Source: Phycisphaerales bacterium (GTDB taxonomy: Bacteria > Planctomycetota > Phycisphaerae > Phycisphaerales > UBA1924). From it: a stretch of DNA of 44,617 nucleotides. Position numbers and translations under genes: made by a program. The stretch spans positions 1-44,617 of the forward strand of contig JAEUJD010000177.1 in NCBI GenBank assembly GCA_016793015.1, given 5' to 3'. How positions within the stretch are numbered: the stretch's first letter is position 1; the number at the start of each line of letters is the position of its first letter. The notes under the pieces are model-generated. The model searched no databases, was not told where the DNA came from, and was given only the letters and a program-made list of their open reading frames with translations. Below are positions 28,618 through 37,191 of the stretch, one piece after another.

Positions 28618-30004
28618 TTGCGGGGCGTGGCACCAGTCTGCCGCTGCCCATCTTTCCGACAAAGTTGCCGCCCTTGACCATGATCTGGCCACGAACGGTG
28701 ACAGTGTCGCTGCGCCCCTTGAGCTCCCAGCCTTCAAAGGCTGAGTAGTCGGTCGCCATGTGATGGTGGGATTTGTCCTTCGCGGAAATCTTTCCTCGAT
28801 AGGCGGGGTCGTACACGACCAAGTCCGCGTCGGCACCGACGGCGATCGTGCCCTTGCCTTTGAGGCCGAAGATGCGTGCGGCCTGCGTGCTGGCGGAATC
28901 GACGAAGGTGTGGAGATCGATCTTTCCGGTGGTCACGCCGTTGGTGTAGAGGATATCGACGCGGTTGCCAACAGACGGGATGCCGTTGGGGATCTTGGTG
29001 AATGCGTCTTTGCCCATTGTTTTCTGGGATTCAAAGTCGAACGGCGCGTGATCGGTCGCGACGGTCGCGATGGCCCGGGAGGCGAGCTGCGCCCACATCT
29101 TGGGGAGTTGGCTTTCGTGACGCAGCGGGGGGGACATCACGTACTTTGCGCCCTCGAAGCCGGGCTTCTGCGTGTACGAGTGATCGACGACGAGGTGGGG
29201 GAGCACGACCTCGATGTGGGCTTTGACGCCCCGCGCGATTGCGCACTGGGCCTCGAGCACCGCCTCATTGCAGGAAGTGTGAACAACGTAGACCTCGGCA
29301 CCCGTAAGCTCGGCGAAGGTCATGAGGTGGTGCACGCCTTCGGCTTCGACCTGAACGGGGCGTGACGGCTCGTGAAACTCGGGAGCGGTCTTCCCCGCAG
29401 CGAGAAGTTCTTTCTGCCGCTCATCGACGAGGGTTTCGTTTTCGCAGTGCGCGGTAACGACGACGCCCAGCTCGTTTGCGAGCTTGAGTGTCTGATACAG
29501 CTCGCGATCATCGACGCCGAGCGCACCCTTGTACGCCAGGAAGACCTTGAACGAGCGGATGCCCTTCTTGACGATCTCTCGGAATTGCTTTTCCGAGGCA
29601 TCGTCGAATCGGGTTACGCCCATGTGAAACGTAAAGTCGCAGGCGCTGATGCCTTGGGCCTTTCCGAGCCAGGTCTCGAACGCCTGCATGGCGTCGTCGG
29701 TCTTGCCGGGGCAGATCATCTCGATGAGCGTGGTCGTGCCGCCGAGAAGTGCGGCACGGGAGGCGGTTTCCCAAGTGTCCTTGGCGTATGTGCCCATGAA
29801 GGGCAGGTAGATGTGGACATGAGGGTCGATGAAACCGGGGAAGACGTACTTGCCCGAGGCATCGATGATGCTTGTGCCGGGGGCGCACGAGTTCGGATCG
29901 ATGTTCTTCTCGATGCGTGTGATGGTGTCTGCGGCGCAGTAGATGTCGGCGACGTAATCGTCGGTCGCGGTAATGACGCGGCCGTTCTTGATCAGTATTG
30001 GCAT
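28604..30004 (-). CDS. dihydropyrimidinase (amidohydrolase, cyclic amide opening)
   Basis: The 466-residue amidohydrolase opens the ring of dihydrouracil or dihydrothymine to N-carbamoyl-beta-amino acids; relatives act on hydantoins. Metal ligands are visible: His62 and His64 of PHVHIY, the carbamylated lysine in SFKVFLAYKG (about 154-162), His of TAHCEN, His of VVHTS, and Asp of ATDHAPFDF near 320. The sequence is close to D-hydantoinase/dihydropyrimidinase throughout. Start ATG at 30004 gives MPILIKNGRVIT, the standard family start. It lies 10 bases downstream of the PreA-like gene, so the two form an operon in pathway order. Confidence 0.93.
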   Translation of the reverse strand: MPILIKNGRVITATDDYVADIYCAADTITRIEKNIDPNSCAPGTSIIDASGKYVFPGFIDPHVHIYLPFMGTYAKDTWETASRAALLGGTTTLIEMICPGKTDDAMQAFETWLGKAQGISACDFTFHMGVTRFDDASEKQFREIVKKGIRSFKVFLAYKGALGVDDRELYQTLKLANELGVVVTAHCENETLVDERQKELLAAGKTAPEFHEPSRPVQVEAEGVHHLMTFAELTGAEVYVVHTSCNEAVLEAQCAIARGVKAHIEVVLPHLVVDHSYTQKPGFEGAKYVMSPPLRHESQLPKMWAQLASRAIATVATDHAPFDFESQKTMGKDAFTKIPNGIPSVGNRVDILYTNGVTTGKIDLHTFVDSASTQAARIFGLKGKGTIAVGADADLVVYDPAYRGKISAKDKSHHHMATDYSAFEGWELKGRSDTVTVRGQIMVKGGNFVGKMGSGRLVPRPAISST

Positions 30005-30014
30005 GCGCGTTTCT

Positions 30015-31145
30015 CTAGTTCGCCACCAGCTTGTTCGACTGTTCCACAAACTTCTCGCCGGTCCACTGCGTGTCCTTGGTGATGCGGCCTTCGGCGGCGG
30101 CCTTCTCGAGCGCCTTCGCGGAGGCCTGGCGCTGCACCAGGTCGGCGTGTGTTGTGAAGTACTGCAGCGAGTGGCCCCGGAATTCGTCGATGGTCTTGAA
30201 TCCCTTGGAATCCATAAACGCAGACAAGCCGCGGCAGAGCTCCTTGACGACGCCGTAGCCGTGGATCATCACGCCGGTGCACACCTGTACCGTGTGCCCG
30301 CCGAGCAGAATGAACTGCGCAGCGTCCTCGCCGGTTTCCACGCCGCCGATTGCGGAGAGCGAGCGACCGGGAAATTCCTTGTTGATCATGCGGGCGCATT
30401 CCATCACCATGCGGAGCGCGATGGGACGAACCGCCTTGCACGAGTATCCGCCGGGAGTTGTGTACCCCTCGACCGTCGGCTCGGGGCGCAGCGTTTTCAG
30501 ATCAACGCCCATGACGCACAGAATCGTGTTGATCGCGGCGATGCCTTCGCAGCCGTTGCGGAGCGCGGCACGCGCCGGCTCCTCGATGTGCGTGATATTG
30601 GGCGTCATTTTGGCCCAAACGGGCTTCTTGCTCACGCCGTTCACCCACCCGCAGACCGTGCCGAGTACTTCGCAATCCTGGCCCATCGCGGCGCCCATCT
30701 TGCGCTCGGGCAGGCCGTGCGGGCAGGAGAAGTTCAGTTCAAACGCGTCAACGCCGGCGTCCTGGCATCGCTCGACGATCTCGCACCACGCGTCCTTGTT
30801 GTACTCCTCCATGATGGAGGCAATGAGGATGCGATCGGGGTACTTCTGCTTGACTTGCTTGAACTCTTCGATCCAAGTGTCGAAGGGGCGATCCGAAATC
30901 AGCTCGATGTTCTGCCAGCCGACGATGGTTTCGCTGCCCTTGGGGCCGACGCGCATGCGGGCGTAGCGGGGGGCGACGTTAACCACCTTGGAGGCATCGA
31001 GGCTGATCGTCTTGGCGATCACAGCGCCCCAGCCTTCCTCAAAAGCCTTGTTGATGACGTTGGCATTCGTGCCGGGCGGGCCGGAGCCGATCACAAACGG
31101 GTTGGGCATTTTCAGACCATCGACTGTGACGCTCAGATCGGCCAT
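30015..31145 (-). CDS. preA: dihydropyrimidine dehydrogenase catalytic subunit, PreA-like, without the ferredoxin domain
   Basis: The 376-residue FMN enzyme reduces uracil or thymine. Signatures include NPFVIGSGPPGTNANVINKA near 15-34 and the active-site Cys141 in ELNFSCPHGLPERKMG. AKMTPNITHI, TNTI-like and SAIGGVETGEDAAQFILLGG phosphate-binding stretches are also present. E. coli PreA is about 411 residues and ends in a two-cluster [4Fe-4S] ferredoxin domain. This protein stops after EKFVEQSNKLVAN with no CxxCxxC motif, so its electron supply must differ. No preT partner is in the window. The ATG at 31145 is the family start; the open frame upstream to 31283 is unrelated. It is divergent from the M16 peptidase across 273 bases. 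Confidence 0.87.
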   Translation of the reverse strand: MADLSVTVDGLKMPNPFVIGSGPPGTNANVINKAFEEGWGAVIAKTISLDASKVVNVAPRYARMRVGPKGSETIVGWQNIELISDRPFDTWIEEFKQVKQKYPDRILIASIMEEYNKDAWCEIVERCQDAGVDAFELNFSCPHGLPERKMGAAMGQDCEVLGTVCGWVNGVSKKPVWAKMTPNITHIEEPARAALRNGCEGIAAINTILCVMGVDLKTLRPEPTVEGYTTPGGYSCKAVRPIALRMVMECARMINKEFPGRSLSAIGGVETGEDAAQFILLGGHTVQVCTGVMIHGYGVVKELCRGLSAFMDSKGFKTIDEFRGHSLQYFTTHADLVQRQASAKALEKAAAEGRITKDTQWTGEKFVEQSNKLVAN

Positions 31146-31418
31146 CGGGAAGTCTCCAAAAAAACGTGCGGCGGGGCCGCCGGGGAAGAGACGGTTGCGA
31201 GCCGCGCAGCATACCGGATCTTCACAAAGAATGCGAGAGCTGTTCGGTATCGCCCGGAAGGAATTCCGCCGGGGCTGAAGCACCAGAATTGGCCCTGATT
31301 ATGAGCGGATTTTGGAGCCTGACCCATACGAAACTTTGTGGTAGACTGGCCGGATGCCCGGCGACGGGCCGATTTGACCGGCCTCCTCCTCCAACCGATG
31401 CATCGAAGGGACACGTCC

Positions 31419-32576
31419 ATGAAATCTGCTCTGTGCGCAACCGGCGTCTTCGTCGGTCTGATCGGCTTTGTTTCGCTCGCCACGGGACAGCCGCTTCCCA
31501 CCGACCCCTCGCTTCTCACGGGAAAGCTGGACAACGGGCTGGCCTACATCGTGCGGCAGCATTCGGTACCGGAAGGTCGTGCGGTGATCTGGGTGCACAT
31601 GCACACTGGCTCGCTGAACGAGACCGATGCGCAGCGGGGAATCGCGCACTATCTGGAGCACATGGCGTTCAACGGCTCGGAGAACTTTCCGCCGGGAACG
31701 CTTGTGCCGTATTTCCAATCACTCGGTATGCAGTTCGGTCGCGATCAGAATGCCTTCACCAATCTCGAACAGACGACGTACCAACTCTCGCTTCCGGATA
31801 CCAAGCCGGAGACGCTCGGCAAGGGCCTGACCTTCTTCGCGGACGTGACCGGGCGACTCTCGCTGCTTCCGAACGAGATCGAAGACGAGCGCCAGATCAT
31901 CCAGGAGGAACGCCGGCGCGGATTGTCCGGTCGGCAGCGTACCGGTTACTACGTCTTCGAGCGATTGACGCCGGGTTCGCTCTACGGCCAGCGGATGACG
32001 ATCGGCAAGGAAGAGACGATCAACAGCGTTCAGCAGGCGGATTTCCAGGACTATTACAACAAGTGGTACGGCGCTTCGAACGCAACGCTGATGGTGGTCG
32101 CCGACGCGGACCCCAACCAGATTGTCGGGATGATCAAGGACAAGTTCGGCTCGCTTCCGACAAAGCCCCGGCGCCCGCAGACGGACATCGGCGTGAAGGC
32201 GTACGACAAGAGCTTTGCGATCGTGGCGAGCGACCCCGAGGTGCGCAGCGAAGATATTCAGATCGTGCGGCTCGAGCCGGGGCGTCCACCGGTCACGACC
32301 GTCGCTCAGTATCGCGATGAGCTTGTTGCGGGCATCGCGGAGATCGCGATGAATCGCCGCCTGAGCGACAAGGTTTCCAAGGGTTCGACCAGTTTTCTGA
32401 GCGGACGCGTATCGATGGGAAACCAGGGCACCGCCGTCTACACGGCGGACGCGAACGCGCGAGCCAAACCCGGCAAGTGGAAGGAATCGCTCCACAGGAG
32501 ATCGCGCTCGAGGTGCAGCGTGGCCGCACGTTCGGATTCACGACCCGCGAGATCGAAGATGCGAAGAAGGAGATGA
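31419..32576 (+). CDS. M16 (insulinase/PqqL-like) zinc peptidase, N-terminal part, frameshifted
   Basis: This is the first part of a periplasmic M16 metallopeptidase. It has a signal peptide (about 1-23, ending LATGQ), the inverted zinc motif HYLEH at His77-Glu80-His81, and the downstream EDERQIIQEERRRG glutamate helix (about 165-178). The good match to M16 proteins runs to GKWKESL, ending at 32492. After that the frame yields an Arg/Ser-rich tail that looks non-native, and the correct continuation is in another frame at 32495. Restoring one base between about 32486 and 32497 would fuse it to the next entry, giving 973 residues, a normal length. It is either a real mutation or an assembly error. 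GAAGGGA precedes the ATG at 31419. Confidence 0.85.
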   Translation: MKSALCATGVFVGLIGFVSLATGQPLPTDPSLLTGKLDNGLAYIVRQHSVPEGRAVIWVHMHTGSLNETDAQRGIAHYLEHMAFNGSENFPPGTLVPYFQSLGMQFGRDQNAFTNLEQTTYQLSLPDTKPETLGKGLTFFADVTGRLSLLPNEIEDERQIIQEERRRGLSGRQRTGYYVFERLTPGSLYGQRMTIGKEETINSVQQADFQDYYNKWYGASNATLMVVADADPNQIVGMIKDKFGSLPTKPRRPQTDIGVKAYDKSFAIVASDPEVRSEDIQIVRLEPGRPPVTTVAQYRDELVAGIAEIAMNRRLSDKVSKGSTSFLSGRVSMGNQGTAVYTADANARAKPGKWKESLHRRSRSRCSVAARSDSRPARSKMRRRR

Positions 32577-34339
32577 TCGCGAACGCCGAGCGCGCCGTCG
32601 AGACGGAGAGCACGACGCCAATGCAGGGTCTGATGACGCGTTTGAACGGCGCCGTGTCGTCGGCCGAGCCGCCGATGTCGCCGAAGCAGAGGCTCGAACT
32701 TGTTCAAGAACTGCTGCCCAAGATCACGGAAGAGGCGGTCGAAAAGCGCTTTGCAAAGGAATTTGATCCAACGGCGGTCGCCTTCGTCGCGACGCTACCT
32801 TCGGGCGATGGCGTGCCGAGCGAGGCCGAACTGCTCGCGATCGGAACCAACGCGTTTTCCGCCCAGCCAACTCAGGATGTCGAGTCGATTCACGTCGAAC
32901 AGTTGATGAGCGAGCTTCCGAATCCCGGCAAGTTCGTTGAATTTGCCGAGAACGCGCCGAGCAAGGTCTGGTCGGGCTGGCTCTCCAACAACGTCCGGGT
33001 GCACTACCGCTTCATGGACGAACGCAAGAACCAGGCCTCGGTGCAGATTGCGCTCATCGGTGGCGAACTGCTCGAAACGCCGGACTGCCGCGGCATCACG
33101 ACCGCGGCGCAGCTCGCGTGGAGCCGGCCGACGACACAGAAACTGACCTCGACCGACATCCGCGAGATCATGACCGGCAAGAAGATCAATGTTCGAGGAG
33201 GCGGCGGATTCGGCGGAGGGGGGCGAGGCGGCCGAGGTGGGGGGGGGGGCGCCGGTGCGACCGATGCGATCACGCTCAACATCAGCGGCAGCCCCGAAGA
33301 GCTTGAGGCGGGATTCCAGCTTGCGTATCTGCTTCTCACGCAGCCCAAGATCGAGGCTTCGTCATTCGATCAGTTCAAGACGATGGCCAAAGAGATGCTG
33401 GCGGAATCAACAAAGAACCCGATGATGATGGGATCGCGCTTGGCGATGTCCGCCCCGTATCCCGATTCGGAGGTGCGGACGCAGGTGATGACGCCGGAGC
33501 AGGTGGACCGCCTTTCGCTGGCGGCGTCGCAGGCTTGGCTCGACAAACTGGTGAAGGAATCGCCCGTTGAAGTCGTGATCGTGGGCGATGTGCCGCAGGA
33601 GAAGGCGAAGGCTCTGGCCGAGCGTTATCTCGGCTCGCTGCCTTCGCGGGAGAAGGTTGCGCCGACAACCTTCGCGTCGCTGCGCAAGCTGGAGAGGCCG
33701 AAGGGGCCGAGGATCATTGAAAAGACGATCGAGACGCCCACGCCCCAGGCGTTTGTGATGTCGGGTTTTTACGGTGCAGACCAGAGTGATCGCGCGGATG
33801 CGCGGGCGCTCACGATGGCGTGCCGCGTGCTTTCGACGCGGATGGTGAAGGAAGTGCGTGAGGAGGCGCAGCTGGTGTACAGCATCGGTGCGCAGTCGCG
33901 TGCGGCGACGGCGTATCCGGGCTTTGGTGTCGTTTCGGCGGGTGCTCCGACCGATCCGTCGAAGGTGCAGCCTCTGGTGGATAAGCTCGCATCGATGTAC
34001 GCCGCGTTTGCGAAGGACGGCCCCACGGAGGAGGAAATGGATGTTGCCCGCAAGCAATTCGCCAACACGTTCAAGGATCAGCTCCAGGATCCCGCATATT
34101 GGGCGGGGCGGCTTGATCAGTTGACCTTCCGGGGCCTCAAGCTGGAAGAGATCGTCGAAGATCCCCCGGCGTATCAGAACATGACGGCGGAACAGGTGAA
34201 GCAGGTTTTTGCGAAGTACTACTCGCCCCAGAAGGCGATCGTCGTCACCGTGCGTCCGGCGTCGTCGGTGACCGCACCTCCGGCCGAACCCCGGGCGACC
34301 GTTTCCGGTGAATCGAGCGGTTCGAACTCCGGGCACTAG
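32477..34339 (+). CDS. M16 zinc peptidase, C-terminal part after the frameshift
   Basis: The remainder of the M16 peptidase. It covers the end of the first half (QEIALEVQRGRTFGFTTREIEDAKKEM) and the second, non-catalytic M16 half, which normally helps close the chamber. An unusual Gly/Arg insertion (GGGGFGGGGRGGRGGGGG) around 33198-33252 interrupts the region where relatives carry an ordinary loop, and it holds an 11-G tract. The apparent GTG at 32477 is only the first start codon in the frame; the native protein presumably begins at 31419. The stop TAG at 34337-34339 lies inside a 13-bp tandem repeat. Confidence 0.8.
   Translation: MEGIAPQEIALEVQRGRTFGFTTREIEDAKKEMIANAERAVETESTTPMQGLMTRLNGAVSSAEPPMSPKQRLELVQELLPKITEEAVEKRFAKEFDPTAVAFVATLPSGDGVPSEAELLAIGTNAFSAQPTQDVESIHVEQLMSELPNPGKFVEFAENAPSKVWSGWLSNNVRVHYRFMDERKNQASVQIALIGGELLETPDCRGITTAAQLAWSRPTTQKLTSTDIREIMTGKKINVRGGGGFGGGGRGGRGGGGGAGATDAITLNISGSPEELEAGFQLAYLLLTQPKIEASSFDQFKTMAKEMLAESTKNPMMMGSRLAMSAPYPDSEVRTQVMTPEQVDRLSLAASQAWLDKLVKESPVEVVIVGDVPQEKAKALAERYLGSLPSREKVAPTTFASLRKLERPKGPRIIEKTIETPTPQAFVMSGFYGADQSDRADARALTMACRVLSTRMVKEVREEAQLVYSIGAQSRAATAYPGFGVVSAGAPTDPSKVQPLVDKLASMYAAFAKDGPTEEEMDVARKQFANTFKDQLQDPAYWAGRLDQLTFRGLKLEEIVEDPPAYQNMTAEQVKQVFAKYYSPQKAIVVTVRPASSVTAPPAEPRATVSGESSGSNSGH
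33239..33249 (+). repeat. homopolymer run of 11 G inside the M16 gene
   Basis: Eleven consecutive G in a Gly-rich linker. Gain or loss of one base here would shift the frame for the last ~360 residues. It could be a slippage (phase-variation) site or a place where sequencing errs. Confidence 0.9.
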
Positions 34340-34368
34340 GCATGGGCACTAGGCACGGGCACTAGGCA
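34331..34368 (+). repeat. three tandem copies of GGGCACTAGGCA with 13-bp spacing
   Basis: Copies start at 34331, 34344 and 34357, each 12 identical bases followed by T, C or A. The first copy supplies the last codon and TAG stop of the M16 gene. The unit is related in style to the GGGCATC repeats around the groES-groEL cassette. Confidence 0.9.
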
Positions 34369-34400
34369 AGCCTGCGGGCCAGAATTTGATGGACAACGCC

Positions 34401-34440
34401 AAACCCGCCCGATCGACGATTGAAGCTCGGGCGGGTTTTT
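34401..34440 (+). terminator. rho-independent terminator after the M16 peptidase gene
   Basis: A 12-bp stem (AAACCCGCCCGA / TCGGGCGGGTTT) with a 14-base loop, followed by a run of T at 34436-34440. It separates the peptidase from sdhC. Confidence 0.9.
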
Positions 34441-34489
34441 GTATGCTCATTCGTCCGCACGGAGAATGCCCTGATCGAGGAGCCGATTG

Positions 34490-35341
34490 ATGAGTCGAGG
34501 AATCGATGTTCGTCTGCCGCAGGTGCGAAAGCTTGGCGAGACATCGCGCACCGACGCGTGGTGGGTTCAACCACTGCTGACGTTTCTGGGATTGGGCGCG
34601 TTCATCGTGTATTCGACGTGGGCTGCGTTTCAGGGGAAGAACTTTTCCTACGACGGCGGGGGCGCTCACTATCTGAGTCCCTTTTACTCGCCTTTGCTGT
34701 GGGACCCGCCGGGGATGCACACCGGCCACGCGTGGTTCGGTGAGGCGCCGAGTTGGCTGCTCTCGATGTGGCCGAGTTTCCTGGTGTTCTCGCCGGCGCT
34801 GCTGATTCTTTGGGCGCCGGGCGGCTTCCGATTCACCTGTTACTACTACCGCGGCGCGTATTACAAGGCGTTTTGGGCGGACCCGATGAACTGCTCGGTG
34901 GGGGAACCCGGGTTCCGTCAGGAGAACTATCGGGGCGAGAAAAAGTTGCCTCTGATCTTTCAGAACGTCCACCGGTACTTTCTATACCTGGCACTGATGT
35001 TCCTTGTGTTACTCGCATACGACGCGGTGATGTCGTATGTCTTTACGAATCCGGACACAAAGCAGAAGGGCTTTGGAATAGGTGTCGGATCGCTTGTGCT
35101 CACGATCAACCCGATCTTGCTGGGCGGTTACACGCTCGGCTGCCATTCGTTCCGGCATCTGATCGGGGGACGAAAAGATGAATTAGGCGGGGGTGCGGGC
35201 AAGAAGGCGTACGACTGCGCTTCCTGCCTGAATCGAAGCCACATGCTGTGGGCCTGGATGAGTCTGTTCTGGGTGGGATTCACGGATTTCTATGTGCGCA
35301 TGTGCGCGATGGGGTACTGGTCCGACTTCCGAATTCTTTGA
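34490..35341 (+). CDS. sdhC: succinate dehydrogenase membrane anchor subunit (Sdh1-type)
   Basis: A 283-residue membrane protein with about five hydrophobic helices, placed directly before sdhA and sdhB. It does not look like classical SdhC/SdhD; size, gene order and layout match the single large anchor of the mycobacterial Sdh1 operon (Rv0249c-Rv0247c). Possible metal ligands cluster at the membrane edge: Cys218-His219 and His223 (LGCHSFRH) and Cys243, Cys246 and His251 (CASCLNRSH). A membrane-embedded Rieske-like cluster has been described for the mycobacterial enzyme, and these residues would suit one; that is inference. AGGAG at 34478-34482 supports the ATG at 34490. sdhA starts 7 bases after its stop. 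Confidence 0.78.
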   Translation: MSRGIDVRLPQVRKLGETSRTDAWWVQPLLTFLGLGAFIVYSTWAAFQGKNFSYDGGGAHYLSPFYSPLLWDPPGMHTGHAWFGEAPSWLLSMWPSFLVFSPALLILWAPGGFRFTCYYYRGAYYKAFWADPMNCSVGEPGFRQENYRGEKKLPLIFQNVHRYFLYLALMFLVLLAYDAVMSYVFTNPDTKQKGFGIGVGSLVLTINPILLGGYTLGCHSFRHLIGGRKDELGGGAGKKAYDCASCLNRSHMLWAWMSLFWVGFTDFYVRMCAMGYWSDFRIL

Positions 35342-35348
35342 GAGATCC

Positions 35349-37160
35349 ATGAGCGATTATCAAACGCATGAGCATGATGTTCTGGTGATCGGCGCTGGTG
35401 GGGCTGGGCTTCGGGCAGCCATCGAGGCGTCGGCTTCGGGAGTCTCGGTCGGTCTTGTCTGCAAATCGCTGCTTGGCAAGGCACACACAGTCATGGCCGA
35501 GGGCGGGATGGCCGCGGCGATGGGGAATGTGGACGACCGCGACAACTGGAAAGTGCATTTTGCCGACACATTGCGGGGCGGGCAGTATCTGAACAACTGG
35601 GTGATGGCCGAGATACACGCGAAGGAAGCGCCCGAGCGTGTGCGCGAGCTCGAAAAGTGGGGTGCGCTCTTTGATCGCACAAAGGACGGGCGGATTCTGC
35701 AGCGGAATTTCGGTGGCCACCGCTACCCGCGTCTCGCGCACGTCGGCGACCGCACCGGCCTCGAGATGATCCGCACGCTGCAGGATTACGGGATTCACCA
35801 GGGCATCACGGTCTACATGGAGCACACAACGACCGCCCTCCTGAAGGATGGCGAGCGTGTGGTCGGAGCGTTCGGTTACGACCGCGAGCGGGGTCGGTTC
35901 CGCGTCTTCAAGTCCAAATCAATCGTGCTCGCCACCGGCGGCATCGGGCGCGCGTACAAGATCACGAGCAACTCGTGGGAATACACCGGAGATGGCCAGG
36001 CGCTCGCGTACTACGCCGGTGCGGATCTCATGGACATGGAATTCATCCAGTTCCATCCGACCGGAATGGTCTGGCCTCCGAGCGTGCGGGGCATTCTGGT
36101 GACCGAAGGTGTGCGTGGTGAAGGCGGCCGATTGCTCAACAGCAAGGGCGAGCGGTTCATGTTCAACGACATCCCGGATCTGTACAAGAACCAGGTCGCG
36201 AAGGATGCCGAAGAAGGCTGGCGATATGTTGAAGGCGACAAGAACGCGAATCGTCCTCCGGAACTGCTCACGCGCGATCACGTCGCCCGGTGCATCAATC
36301 GCGAGGTGAAGGCGGGCCGAGGAAGCCCCCACGGGGGCGTTTTCCTTGATATCTCGTGGATCAAGGAGAAGGTCTCGAACGCGCCCGAGCGGATCAAGAA
36401 GAAGCTGCCGAGCATGTACCACCAGTTCAAAGAGCTGGCGGGTGTCGACATCACGACCGAGCCAATGGAAGTGGGGCCGACCACGCACTACGTCATGGGA
36501 GGCGTGCGGGTGGACGGCATCACGCAGATGAGCAATGTGCCGGGGTTGTTTGCCGCGGGCGAGGTCGCGGCGGGCTTGCACGGCGCCAATCGGCTTGGCG
36601 GTAACTCGCTTTCCGACCTGCTGGTTTTCGGAAAGCGGGCGGGCGAGCATGCCGCGGAGTTCGCGAAGAAGCACGGCGCGGGCAAGATCGACGAGGCGCA
36701 GATCGAAACGGCCGCGAAGAAGGCTCTTTCACCGTTCGATCGTCCCACGGGCGAGAATCCGTACGCGGTTCAGCACGCTCTTCAGGAGATGATGCAGGAC
36801 AAGGTGGGCATCGTGCGAACCGAAGCGGACATGGCGTCGGCGCTGGATGGATTGGCCGTGCTCAAAAAGCGTGCCGCGGGCGTGGGGATCGACGGGAATC
36901 GCGAGTACAACCCGGGCTGGCACACGGCGCTCGACCTGGACAATCTGCTGATCGCATCGGAGGCGGCAACGCGGAGCGCGCTCGACCGGCAGGAGAGCCG
37001 GGGCGGACACTTCCGCGAAGATCATCAGGAAAAGAAGAAGGAATTCTCCAATCACAACACCGTGATACGGCGCGGGCCGGACGGCGCGATGCAACTCCGT
37101 CGCGAGGCGATTCCTGCCCTTCGCGATGATCTGAAACAGGTGATCGAAGAGAACAAGTAG
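35349..37160 (+). CDS. sdhA: succinate dehydrogenase/fumarate reductase flavoprotein subunit
   Basis: The 603-residue flavoprotein oxidises succinate to fumarate in the TCA cycle. It has the FAD-binding VLVIGAGGAGLRAAIEAS at 11-28 and His46 in KAHTVMAEGG, the expected site of covalent FAD attachment. The substrate-site HPTGMVWPPSVRGILVTEG and GEGGRLLNSKGERF motifs and the closing NRLGGNSLSDLLVFGKRAG are present, and the C-terminal domain is complete. Length fits SdhA. The ATG at 35349 gives MSDYQTHEHDVLVIG. It lies between sdhC (8-base spacing) and sdhB (31 bases) in one operon. Confidence 0.95.
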   Translation: MSDYQTHEHDVLVIGAGGAGLRAAIEASASGVSVGLVCKSLLGKAHTVMAEGGMAAAMGNVDDRDNWKVHFADTLRGGQYLNNWVMAEIHAKEAPERVRELEKWGALFDRTKDGRILQRNFGGHRYPRLAHVGDRTGLEMIRTLQDYGIHQGITVYMEHTTTALLKDGERVVGAFGYDRERGRFRVFKSKSIVLATGGIGRAYKITSNSWEYTGDGQALAYYAGADLMDMEFIQFHPTGMVWPPSVRGILVTEGVRGEGGRLLNSKGERFMFNDIPDLYKNQVAKDAEEGWRYVEGDKNANRPPELLTRDHVARCINREVKAGRGSPHGGVFLDISWIKEKVSNAPERIKKKLPSMYHQFKELAGVDITTEPMEVGPTTHYVMGGVRVDGITQMSNVPGLFAAGEVAAGLHGANRLGGNSLSDLLVFGKRAGEHAAEFAKKHGAGKIDEAQIETAAKKALSPFDRPTGENPYAVQHALQEMMQDKVGIVRTEADMASALDGLAVLKKRAAGVGIDGNREYNPGWHTALDLDNLLIASEAATRSALDRQESRGGHFREDHQEKKKEFSNHNTVIRRGPDGAMQLRREAIPALRDDLKQVIEENK

Positions 37161-37191
37161 ATCCGGTACATTCCCCCGCGGAAATCGAACC

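Noticed and set aside
32477..32576. Programmed ribosomal frameshifting in the M16 gene
   Set aside because: The overlap has no slippery heptamer and no obvious stimulatory structure; the family is not known for recoding.
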